From Cladopsammia gracilis (taxonomy: Eukaryota > Cnidaria > Anthozoa > Scleractinia > Dendrophylliidae): DNA of 64,000 bases. The first letter of the stretch is position 1. Each line of letters begins with the position of its first letter. The translations under genes were made by a program, and so were the position numbers. The stretch covers positions 124,001 through 188,000 of the forward strand of contig JAJGOT010000170.1 of assembly GCA_022457155.1 (NCBI GenBank), read 5' to 3'. Under the pieces are notes generated by a model. It was not told the DNA's origin, ran no database searches, and worked only from the letters and a program-made list of their open reading frames with translations. This document shows positions 43,945 through 55,100 of this stretch, piece after piece.

Positions 43945-44656
43945 TACCGTCCAGAAGGACGACGGACACCTTATTGAGACTTATATAACGGAGTAACTAG
44001 TTAGCTTTCGGTTGTGGTTAGAGGTTAACCGCGGTCAAACGAGATAAATTTGCAAAAGTGAAGAAAAGTACTTAAAAGTTAGGGTTGTTATTTTCACTGT
44101 TTAAAGTTTAATATATTGCCAATACACTGTCAATTTACCAAACGTTTTGAAAGTTTGCGAAAAAAATTCCAAGCGTTTAAAAACTGTGAACTGCAGAATG
44201 TCGGCGCCATTTATCAACATAATTTTGATCTGGCGCAGACTTTTGGTCAGTTTTCAACGGAAAAAAGCTTATCATTTTGAGAAAAATTAAAAGATAGTAA
44301 CGTCAACTATTTTTTTTTTATTCATCCTTGCTCATATTTCCATTTAATATTAAATAAAATCTCACTAAATAAAACGAAAACGCCTCGGACGTTTGACCGC
44401 GGTGGGGGTTAGGGGTAGCAGTTTATATAGTTAAATTTCGGACAAAACAACCCGAGAAGCTAGGTGGTACAGTGGTACGGTAGGCTATGTACGCCTAAGC
44501 CTAGCTGAGGTCACAGGTTCAATCCTGAGTGGGGATCTTAGATTTTCTTTTTAACACTTAAAAATTTCTTGAAAATAAAATCTAAGTGTCGACATTACGT
44601 TATATAAGTCTCAATAAGGTGTCCGACGTCCTTCTGGACGGTATTATTTAGGCACA
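43945..44656. mobile_element. Same MITE/tRNA-like family, copy 2, with a nested insertion
   Basis: Outer ends are as in the 26.5-kb copy (CGGACACCTTATTGAGACTT ... AATAAGGTGTCCGACGTCCT). The A box TGGTACAGTGG is near 44465 and the B box GGTTCAATCC near 44516, on the plus strand. Relative to copy 1, an extra segment of about 375 bp (about 44027-44402) is inserted. Its own inverted ends are ACCGCGGTCAAACG and CGTTTGACCGCGGT, so a second element landed inside the first. Confidence 0.8.
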
Positions 44657-45075
44657 AACTCCTCCCAGCCCCCCCACGTTGTGCAGAACCAAAATGGCGA
44701 CCAAACACTAAATTCAGCACTCGCCCACCCCCCAAAAACAAAACGCCTACACAGCAGGCGAGTCCAGAGGGGAACGGTGAATTTCGTTTCCTGAGAATCT
44801 CGATGGGAAACAAAATTCACTGTTTCCCGAAAGATCAGTCATTAAGTGATTTGTGAGTAGCTGGAGTTTTTGGATTTTTGTTTTTTTCGGTCTGATCACG
44901 TGCGCTCGCGGGCAACAGTGCACTGTTACCATCTGACGTCAAAAATGTTGCCCGCTTTCGCAAATGTTGCCTACTCATCAGTGGACGTTTGGCGGGAAAC
45001 AGTTTGTTTGTTAGATGTCATGTGACCATGAATCAACCAATGAACGCACACGTTGTGTTGAGAAAAACTTCAGCT

Positions 45076-45925
45076 ATAGAGTGTTTTCACATGACGTCAC
45101 AAAAATTAAAAAATCTAAAGTATATATCCTACAAAGCTGTTTCTAACATGGTATGTGGATACCAGTGTTATAATCTCTTTCACAAAAAGTTTCAGGTTTT
45201 AACGATGTTTCGTTTTCGATTTATAAAGGTGCTCAGGTTGTAAATGTGTCACGCAATTCGTCACGCAATTTCAGATAAGCCGTGAAAATAAACAAAATTG
45301 AACAAGTTGAAAGTTATTAATGAATTATAGATGCTTACAAGCCGATTTCATGCCTCTTATAGTGAATACACTATTATGTGATGAGATTTTCGATGTTATT
45401 AAGACTTTAAAGTCTTTAAATTTTTGGCCGCCATGTTGGTGTCCCTAAAGCCTGGTTTCCATATAATCGCAACGATCGCAGCGATCGCAGAAAAAGGTGT
45501 TGTGCGACCCTTGCGATCATATGGAAACCAAAACGTTGCGATCCTTGCGATCGTTGCGATTGCGATCGCAGAGATAAAAAAATTTCTATCTCTGCGATCG
45601 CAATCGCAACGATCGCAAGGATCGCAACGTTTTGGTTTCCATATGATCGCAAGGGTCGCAAGAATCGCAGCGATCGTCGATCGTAACGATCGCTGCGATT
45701 ATATGGAAACCTGGCTTAAGTGGGACACCAACATGGCCGCTCCGTACATTTCTTACTAAAAAATGTCTATACTCATTCGCCTATAACTCTTGAATGAAAT
45801 GCTCTTGCGCTTCACAATTTGGCCCAGATGTGTAGTTTTTTAACCCTCTACAATTCCATAAACATTTTAGAATCGAAAACTGCTTCTGAATTTTGATATG
45901 ACGTCAGTGAAAACACTCTATGTAA
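45076..45925. mobile_element. Foldback element with TGACGTCA-containing TIR, hosting a nested MITE
   Basis: The left end ATAGAGTGTTTTCACATGAC (then GTCA) and the right end TGACGTCAGTGAAAACACTC (then TAT) are inverse. The interior is non-coding and contains the GCGATCGC element at 45449-45716. It ends about 145 bp from the CEP76 stop codon. Confidence 0.8.
45449..45716. mobile_element. GCGATCGC-word foldback MITE with TAA target duplication
   Basis: The 268-bp element is almost wholly self-complementary. The TIR begins AGCCTGGTTTCCATATAATC. TAA flanks both ends (45446-45448 and 45717-45719). The interior is built from GCGATCGC-type palindromic words. TIR plus TWA duplication fits the PIF/Harbinger type. 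It is nested inside the 45076-45925 foldback. Confidence 0.85.
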
Positions 45926-46069
45926 CAACGTGTCATATTTGCACTCTAGATCATAATCAGTTTATAACGTGTCAGATAACAAATGACAACAAAACATAAT
46001 AGCTAAGTTCATGTTTCAGGACTCATCCTGTTTGTGCAGTGAATTTATGTCCAATATATATTTTTTTGT

Positions 46070-49000
46070 CTATAAAATTGATCGATATCTGACAGCAAAC
46101 ATGATCCACACCGCACATGCGCTCTCAGGGTAGGTGAACACTCGAACCCGGACTGCCAATCTCACGTGATCTCCACGGCAACAAATGATCTCCTCGCATA
46201 CTGGGGACCTAGGGATCAAAAGATACTTAAATAACTGAACTTTCAGCTTCTTTTCAGCGCCGAGCGTGGTCATACATACAAAATAATGAAACCATAGAGG
46301 ATTTAAGATGATAAGGTCGTGTACTATCGGGGACACCTGTTTTGAAGTCAACTGATATTGAATGAACACTCTTATTATAATGAATGAATGAACGAATGAA
46401 GGAATGGCTTATACTGATGTTATCGCAAATATGACATGTCTTATGGCGCTTTGATCGGACGTCAGCTCATGAAGGCGCTCCAGGCAACCACTACAACAAC
46501 AACAACAACAACGTTTATTCGCACTGTAAAGTTGCAAAGATGTAAACGTAATCGATCCATTGTTGATTTTATCTCCCCTAAACCATCCATGAACAATGTA
46601 TAACACTGAGGGTGGTCACAGCACCGTAATTTCTATGTGGTAATCCGATTCACGTGAAGGTCTAACCATCTGCAGGTATCACAGCAAAGGCAACACCTTC
46701 GTCGAGCGTTGGTCCGGTTAACAAAAAAGATCGATTCACCATTACCAAACAAACCGAAAACGATTTTCCATAACAGATCAGGAATACACTTGATATCTTC
46801 ATTTTTAGGTTCAAACAAACTTTTTGCATGATTGAATGTTATCAGTGATGTTAGCAGAGGTTTGACCAAAAATCAGCCCAATCCTCGTGTCTCAGCCACT
46901 GTAAGCATTACTGAACTCACCTGAGACACGTGGCAAAAGCCCGTCGTGCATTGCGATGTACGAACTGTATTGGAAATCCTTTAAATGTATGTCCATCCGG
47001 GATAGCGCGCCTAATGGCATGCTGGAACTCTTCATTTCCGGCGGAAACTCCTGTACAGTGCTCTAACTCATACGCAGCCAGCGCTGGGGTCAGAATGTAA
47101 CTTAATTCGTCATCCCAAGCGGTGTTTAAGCCAAGATCCTGAGAATGAAAACGAAAAAGATGCGTTTAACAGAATTCAGGTCCGCCAAAGCGAATTTGTT
47201 CTCACTTGTTCAACCCAAGTTTGCCTAATTTTATCATATTGTACATTCAACAGAAATTCTTTAGCTTTTGCAGCGCAGGTCACCATCGTCATTGCAAACA
47301 TTCCCTGTACTTTCCAAGTTTGACAATGGGATAGAGTAAGACACAAGGGATATAAAATAGCAGGACTACAGTGGACTTCGAAAAGTCTCTCTTTTTTCTC
47401 AGTGATAGTCGAGCGAGCAAGCGGACACGCGAGGGTGCGCGACAGTCGCCTACTGCGAGGACACGCGCAAGGAGCGGGCGGAGAGAAATTTCGCAAATTT
47501 AATATTAGTTGCAGAGTGTAATATAAATTTGGTAACTTGTCTCATAAAGTTCTTGAGCTCTTTCGAAAATAGTACAGGACGTATGATGGTTTTACCCTTC
47601 TATGTTCAGTCACCAGGCTTCTTAACTCATGTTCCATGTCATTACTAACTAGGGCCGAGTCCACACTGGGCGGGTATAGAGGAGGGACGACTGGACCTCT
47701 CGGCTGCGAGGGAAAAACAGAAATGTCATACGTATATGTACTTATAACACGTTCTGGAGTAATTCTATGTTACACAAGTGCAAATAGAGCAATAAAGCAA
47801 TGAGGATCGATGAAAAAAATGAACGTGCAAATGGAACCAGGCGCGGGAAAAGGAGCAACTCGTGCCTGGCGCGGGGAAACTAAGACGTACAACCGTTCCC
47901 AAGCGCGGGAAAACTAAGACGTACGACCGTTCCCAAGCGCGGGAAAACTAAGACGTCCAACCGTACAGCCGTTCCCATGCGCGGAAAAACTAAGACGTAG
48001 AACCGTTCTCGAACGCGGGGAAACTAAGAAGGACAACCGTTCCCAAGCGCGGGAAAACTAAGACGTACAGCCGTTCCCACGCGCGGGAAAACTAAGACGT
48101 ACAACCGTTCCCAAGCGCGGGAAAACTAAGACGTGTAACCGTTCCCAAGCGCGGGAAAACTAACACGTGTAACCGTTCCCAAGGGCGGGAAAACTAAGAC
48201 GTACAACCGTTCCCAAGAGCAGGAAACACACGCAAAGTACAAGTTAAGACTGTCTCTGGTTTGATGCAACTTGATTTTACTTGTTTGTTTCGAACAGTTT
48301 TGAACCAAATTTCTTTTCTTACCAAGAGTTTTGGTCCGCAGACGGATCGTATTGCCTCTTCACTCATGCTTTTCCACCGCGCTTCATTTTGAAGTTCAAA
48401 GACACAAACGTCAGTGGAGTCTGTGGGCTAAAAATGACGATTAAGCTAATTAATTCCTATTTGGTATTTTTCATATCTCATTTTACTACGACGACGTTAT
48501 TATAGTTTGGTGTGTCTAATCTTTTCAAATACAGTTGAACCCGCTTTACGGACACCCGTTTATATACCTGCCAACTTTTTCCGAGTGATAGGCGTGAGAA
48601 TTTTTTAGTGGGAGTGCCAGGATTTCCGAAGGCGACCCGATCAAATCCGAAGAGAACCCGATCTATTCCGAAGATGTCCGAAGTTGTCCGACGGTTTTCC
48701 GAAGAATTCGGAAGTTTCCATACAATATACAATACAATAACCTTTATTTCACCTCGAATTTAAAATAGCAAAATTGCTAATGTCTTCGAGAAAATAAATA
48801 AAATAAATAAATAAAAATAAGATAAATATGGAGTAATTAGATAAGTATATAAACTTACAATATGTACAATTACGTAATTAATAACAACAGTATTATCAAA
48901 CTATTTACAACTAATTACAGAAAGGACAACAGTCGGTGTCGAATTCTAAATCGCGAATAGCCGACTTAAAAGCTGCAACGTAGACAACGATCTGATGGTG

Positions 49001-52000
49001 TTTGGAAGGGAATTCCATAATTTACTTCCATAGTAAGACAGAGAGTGTAGGCCATATGTATTGGTGTTAACACGAGGGATAATAAGAAAACGTATACCAC
49101 TAGAACGTAGATTTATGCTGTGGGTGTGGACCTCAGATCTCTGTAATTATAATGTTCAGAACGATAATAACCTACAAAAAGTGCCATATTTTCATGAACG
49201 TAACTATATTTTTAATTGTATCATGCGATCAGCTAAGGCTGATAGCTCAAATCTGTAAGTCAGGCGTGAGAAATTGCTCCACAGGCGTGAGATCGGAGTT
49301 TTGGACTCGCAGGCGTGAGAATCACGTATAAAGCCCCGGCTACACGTTCTAACATTGTCATATAACATTTTTTGGTCTAACAATGTTAGAACGTGCAGCC
49401 GGCATGTTAGATGACGTTTGTCTAACATTTTTTTGTTAGAAGAATGTTTTGATTTCGATCAAACATTCGTCTAACAAAAAAATGTTAGTCAAACATCATC
49501 TAACATGCCAGCTACACGTTCTAACATTGTTAGACCAACAAATGTTATATGACAATGTTAGAACGTGTAGCCGGGGCTTAAGGCGTGAGACTTTGCAGGT
49601 CTACGTTTAATACGGACACCCCGTTATTATGGACAGTTATCTTGGTCCCGACGGGAAGCCCACACAGTTTTTATAAAATTTACCCACTTTACAAGGACAC
49701 CAGTTAATAATGATAATTATGGACAACGAACAGTTTTTCCGGTCCAGACTAAACCGCGTTAGAACGGAGAATTTAATCAATTATAGGCGTTGAAAGTTTC
49801 TCAAATGCGCTACGCGAGACAGCTACAAATTCATGTAATCCGTATTCACGGGGTTTGACTGTATATACAAAATAATTGTATGATGATAAATAACATAAAC
49901 GAGAATTGAAGTGGGGTTTCCACAAAGGGCTAGGGCTCTGATCTCCACTGTTTCCAGAGAGAAAAGCTAGTTTTGTAGACTGACGAAGGACTGGAAAACT
50001 CGATACTTAAAAACAAGGACAAAAACTCAACACACTGTCTTATGATACGAAGTGAAAGATTTGAAATCTGGGTCCACACTGGAGAGAGAAGACAAGTGCT
50101 GTTTGTGCTGCAGCAAACCGATTTTGAGATGCAAGGCAAAGTTTTTTTTAAACTCATTCCTAATAAGAGCACTCATTAGGTCAGGCCTTTGCAACTCTGA
50201 TAACGAAGTAGCTTTTTCTGACCTGGCTGTTTGCATAGAAGGATTGGTGGTTGAACACACATCCTACTGTTCTGTAAGGGTGTTCAGGGCGGGACTGTTT
50301 CATAGCAGGCGGGTCATCTGGGTTCACTGGACGATGTGCATACCTGCGAAACAAGGTCAACAAAACTGCAGTTACTAATCAAGTGCCCTCCCTTATTAAA
50401 GAATAAGAATAAATAATGCTTAACTCCTCTGCTCAACCCTTTAACACCCCCCCCCCCCCCCCCCCCACCCCAGTAACCCAGTAATCAAATGATTAGCATC
50501 AAATTTCTCCTAAGGTCAGGAGAATTAAGGACATGATCATCAAAAATGAATTCTTTAACAACTTCTTCCCACTTCTCCTAAAAGAAACATCTGAGAATAA
50601 GGAAGGAGAATTTGTATACTGATATTGGGATAAAAGGTTTAAAGGACTCTAATGATAATGGCAATACTCCAACACCATTGGCTTACAGTGGATCAAACCC
50701 GCTGAAGTAAAAATTAAAACAATTTTCAGTTAATAAATTAATAAATTAATATATAAAAATCAAAGTGACATTAACTGGAGGTGCTGGTTTTCACAGGAGC
50801 CCAGTATCCTGTGAAAAACAACTGATTTGGGTGCCTAATTTTTGGCTACTGCACCTAACATTTCACAGCCTGGGTTCCTAACTTCTGCACTTTAGGTTTT
50901 GTTTGCTCCATGGAATTTTTCTTAGGCAACAGCACATTGTCAAGTATTTCACCATATTCCTATTAAAAAGTGCAAATGGCTAACAAATAATAGCCTGTTC
51001 CATTTTGTGTTCTATAGGCCTTTATCACGCGGCGGCCATGTTGACTCCCCGGAGAATAAAATGCTTTGTTTTAGCCCGCCTAACTTTTTCACTGCGAGGC
51101 TTACCAGCGTAAATCTTTTGTTTTTATACAAAATGGCGGGGCATGATAAAGGCCTATTGGGATAAACTGTTTTCAGTTGATTGGGTTGGTTGGGTTTTCT
51201 CGTGTTTTATTGAAAAAAAAAAAACAAAAAAAAAAACAAAACAAACAAACCGTTTTTGGTTGGTTTGGTTGATCAACTTTTTCAACTAGCTTGGAACCTG
51301 GTTGAAACAGGCAAAAACAATGGGTAATGCCTGCTAACATGTTAGCAGGCATACTTCCTCAACGTATCCACTAATACGGAAGGCAGGCACCAGTTCATTT
51401 TCTAGGAATAGTGCTGCTATCCCCTCAAGTTTGTCATCAGACTCACATGGCAGAAAGCCATCATCTAAACATTCTGACAAAACAAGGGGAACTACTTCTC
51501 AAATTTCCACCTTATTTTCTTACTTGCTTCATTAATCATAGAGTTACAGAGAAAGTGTGGTATAATGACTATTCCTAAAATTGGTGGGAAAGTGGTTTTG
51601 TGGGAAAATGCAACCAAAACTGACTGAAACTGGCTTAGGTTGAAATGGTTGATCCCAATAGAACATGACCTAAGGTAAAATCACAAGTGAAGAGAAGCAA
51701 GGAAAAGTAAAGGGGAGCTATTTCATGCATATTCCCTACCGGGAACAATTGCATATAATTATGTTTTACTTCGCCTGCTGCCTATCCTTCTCTCCCACTG
51801 TCCGAATGCCAGGAACAGGCTAAACAAATATCTGTGCTCTCAACAAATTAGGTTCAAACCCTGTACCTATGTGCTGTCAAACTTTCCCAGAATGTCACTT
51901 CTCCCTCAGGGCTGATCGTCATGACCCAGGTATGAGCTGCACCTTTAGCCTTGGTGCCAACACAGACATAAGCATTGAGGCCAAAACCAAGCAAGAGACT

Positions 52001-52100
52001 GCACAGCAGAACAGCATGGTCCTCACAGTCCTTTCAACAAGAACAAAAATTGAACCACAACATCTATTCCAGTTATACTTATTAATTTATAGTAAAGTGA

Positions 52101-52152
<52 letters not shown>

Positions 52153-55100
52153 CATGTAATTTATTATGGAGCTAGCTTGCAATAGCGGCTCAAGCGGGGG
52201 AATATCATTAAAAATATGAATTTCGCATGTGAAAGGATTGCCCCGCATGAGCCTCGACGGACTGCAAGCTAGTTCCAGTACAATACCGAGAATATGAATA
52301 TTGTCTATATTTTCAAAGAAAGTCATGTACTGTGATGGGTCACAGATTGAGTTCAATATACTGCTATAATGCACACACCCTATGTGTCAATGTTAATTTA
52401 GCACAAAAGTGCTAACTGGGGAAACCCTAAAATAAAATAGAGGAAAGTAACATCAACTGAACATAATTATTAAACAGTTAAAAAATCCCAACTGGTGAAT
52501 AATACAAGTAGAAGGTTCTTAGATACAGTCCCAATAAACAATAAATAATAAATTATTGTATTTTGTAGGCCCTGTATTAGACTTGCCATTTCACTTAAAA
52601 ATTACAAGTTCAGTTTTTTTTCAAGCTTAACTTACGCCTTTTCCTTTGCAGAGAAATGCATGTAAACTGCTCCACATCTCAGCTTTTCCACCACCAACAG
52701 ATGGTGCATGCTCATATCCCAGCAGGCTAACAAATCTGGCAGATTGGCGAGGACTATCAAGTAATCGTCCTGCTCGAAGAGGACACACAAATGAACACAC
52801 AGGACGATTTGTTCCACACTCATCCTGAGCAAAAATCTTCACAAGTCTGTTACTATGAGATGCACGAATTTGGAGAAACTCTCTCCACCACTGCTTAGCA
52901 TAAACTAAGAACAGTCTTTCCCTTTCTGCTATCCTTGAGTGTTCTAACTTAACTTGTGCTGATATGACATCTTTGGTTAAGAACTGGAGTTAAAAATAAA
53001 ACTTAATTGTCACAATAAATTACATAAACCAATCTTCAATCAACTCAGGCATTTTATTATAAATTTAATAATACATTTGTGTACTTACTGTCTTTTTTGC
53101 CATCGATTAAGAAGACAATAACACTAGGCTTTGTTTATTATTAGGCATACCTAGTTATCATATCAAGTATATTTTCCCATAGTGCATGGTTTCCAAAGCC
53201 ATGTTTATTCATGGTACATTCATGACTTGGAGCTGATGCATGCCCAGATTTGCTTCTTTGAGTGGGGTTAATCTTCACAGAAAACATTTCAAGACAGAGT
53301 TTCTCAAGAATAGAAAACGTTTTTTGAAAGACCTTTCATGTCAATACCTGTAATACCACATTATGTTTTTGAGAATCCTGTGGGAAAAGAAAATTGAGGA
53401 GGTGGGGGACAAGACAGACTTCAGACAAATTTTATTATGTTATGCCGAGGTGTGATAGCTTTCATTAGGATTTGTGTGTTAACTTTATTTAAGTAACAAT
53501 CTGTGTAAGAAGTAGGCAATTCTCTATTGTTCTGATGCATTTCGCTTTCCCCACATAAGAATGTTTAGATTTTCGTACTGAGAATACGTCAACCTATGGA
53601 CAACATGGTTTTGAAATATAATTTACTGAAACTTTATTTTAAAGCGATGTTTCTTTTGTGTTACAAGATTTCATCCAATTGTGAGACTCCAAAACAATGG
53701 CCAAGAAAGACTTCTAATTTTCCATGTTCCCCACATAGAATTTTTGTTGCATTAAAAATCACAATAGTTTTCACTAAAAGGGAATCAATTAGTAAACTAG
53801 AGACAAATAAATGCCCTGCCTGATGAAGTTATGGTAGATTTTCATGTTTTAGCCAATGAGGTGGACAGTTTCAACAATAGCACAATTCACACCTTTCTGC
53901 ATTCCATGGATTTGGGTTGCCTACTTCTTACATGGATTGTTACTTAATATCAATACCCTTTTATAAAAAGGTATAATTATACCTTTATATAAGGTGGAAT
54001 CATTTGGTATTTGTGATAAGTTAAACCTTTTCCTGACCAATAACTGTTTATTATACTTGAAAAGTTACCATTAAAGAATAAAGGACACACACATTTACCT
54101 GACTAAATCTTGGAATTATTTCAAATTTTATCTCTAATATTCCCATGGGTACTTTAGCTTCAGCACCTACTCCATTAATTTCAACAGCACACGCCAGTCG
54201 TCCGTTTGATGAAGACAGAATGTCCCGCCATGCAAGGAAATGTGAGCCAATCAGAGTCGTGTCACCAGAGGGATCAGTTTTTATGAGGACTAAGTGAATG
54301 TTGTCTGACAGTGATAAGAGAGTTGCTGAGTCAGCCATTTTACCACCATCTTTCTGTAGTTCCAGTAAAAACCCTGTCAGTGGAAATACACCAAGCAAAA
54401 TATTATGAGCATTACAAATACAGGGTGGCTGTAACGAGTGAAGTTAACACTTAATACTTAATTTAGTGCTCATTATGTGAATGGGGGGGGGGGGGGGGGG
54501 GGGGGCTTTCTGTGTGTACTGGTACTCATTGTCTTCTATTGTTTGTGAGGTATTGTATTTTTGGTCTTGTTTTGCATTTGTATTATTGTCATTCCTTGTT
54601 CCTTTTGTTTTACGTCATCTGTGCTCTGGTACACACAGAACACAGAAAGAACTGAGGGGCAAATACATTATTGCTGTTTTGGCCAAAATGTGTCTACTAA
54701 AAAAAAAAGCTCCAATTATATTCAAACTTGCCTATTTTTTCACATGCTGTGGATTTAGGGTGTTATTCATTGGTCTATTTTTATTTCATTATTACATGTA
54801 TGCTTCCATAGTAAGAATTTCACCATTGAAAGCAATGGTGGCAGTGGGCTGTGATACACGTACATGTACTAGACAAGATTGACATTAACTGCTAGGGAGG
54901 GGTCATTCACTTATAAGGCAATCAGAAACGCTGGCAAAAATCACCGATGCAGTAATTAAAGTCGCATATCTGATAATTTTTCACAATTTTGGCAATCTTC
55001 ATAGACTGAAGTGGAGAATATGAGCTATGAACATAAGTAGTTAATATTTACCTTCATTTATGTCTGGTTCACAGGCACAAGGAACAGGTCTTGATCTAAA

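Larger units (their letters stand above)
48532..49861. mobile_element. Tigger/pogo-like element remnant in CEP76 intron 6, with nested insertions
   Basis: The left end CAGTTGAACCCGCTTTACGG and right end GGGGTTTGACTG are inverted and flanked by TA. Internal repeats such as ACGGACACCC recur near 49605-49625. Nested inside are a LINE 3' end (about 48725-49260) and the MITE 49332-49578. No transposase frame remains. Confidence 0.6.

Noticed and set aside
45416..45759. Open frames on both strands with IAIAEI repeats
   Set aside because: They lie wholly within a palindromic MITE; no protein character.
52087..52374. Minus-strand ORF with poly-Asn
   Set aside because: Artefact of the ATT microsatellite; it overlaps an intron of CEP76.
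54481..54882. 133-codon plus-strand ORF beginning with poly-Gly
   Set aside because: It starts in a G-tract within CEP76 intron 2 and has no recognisable features.
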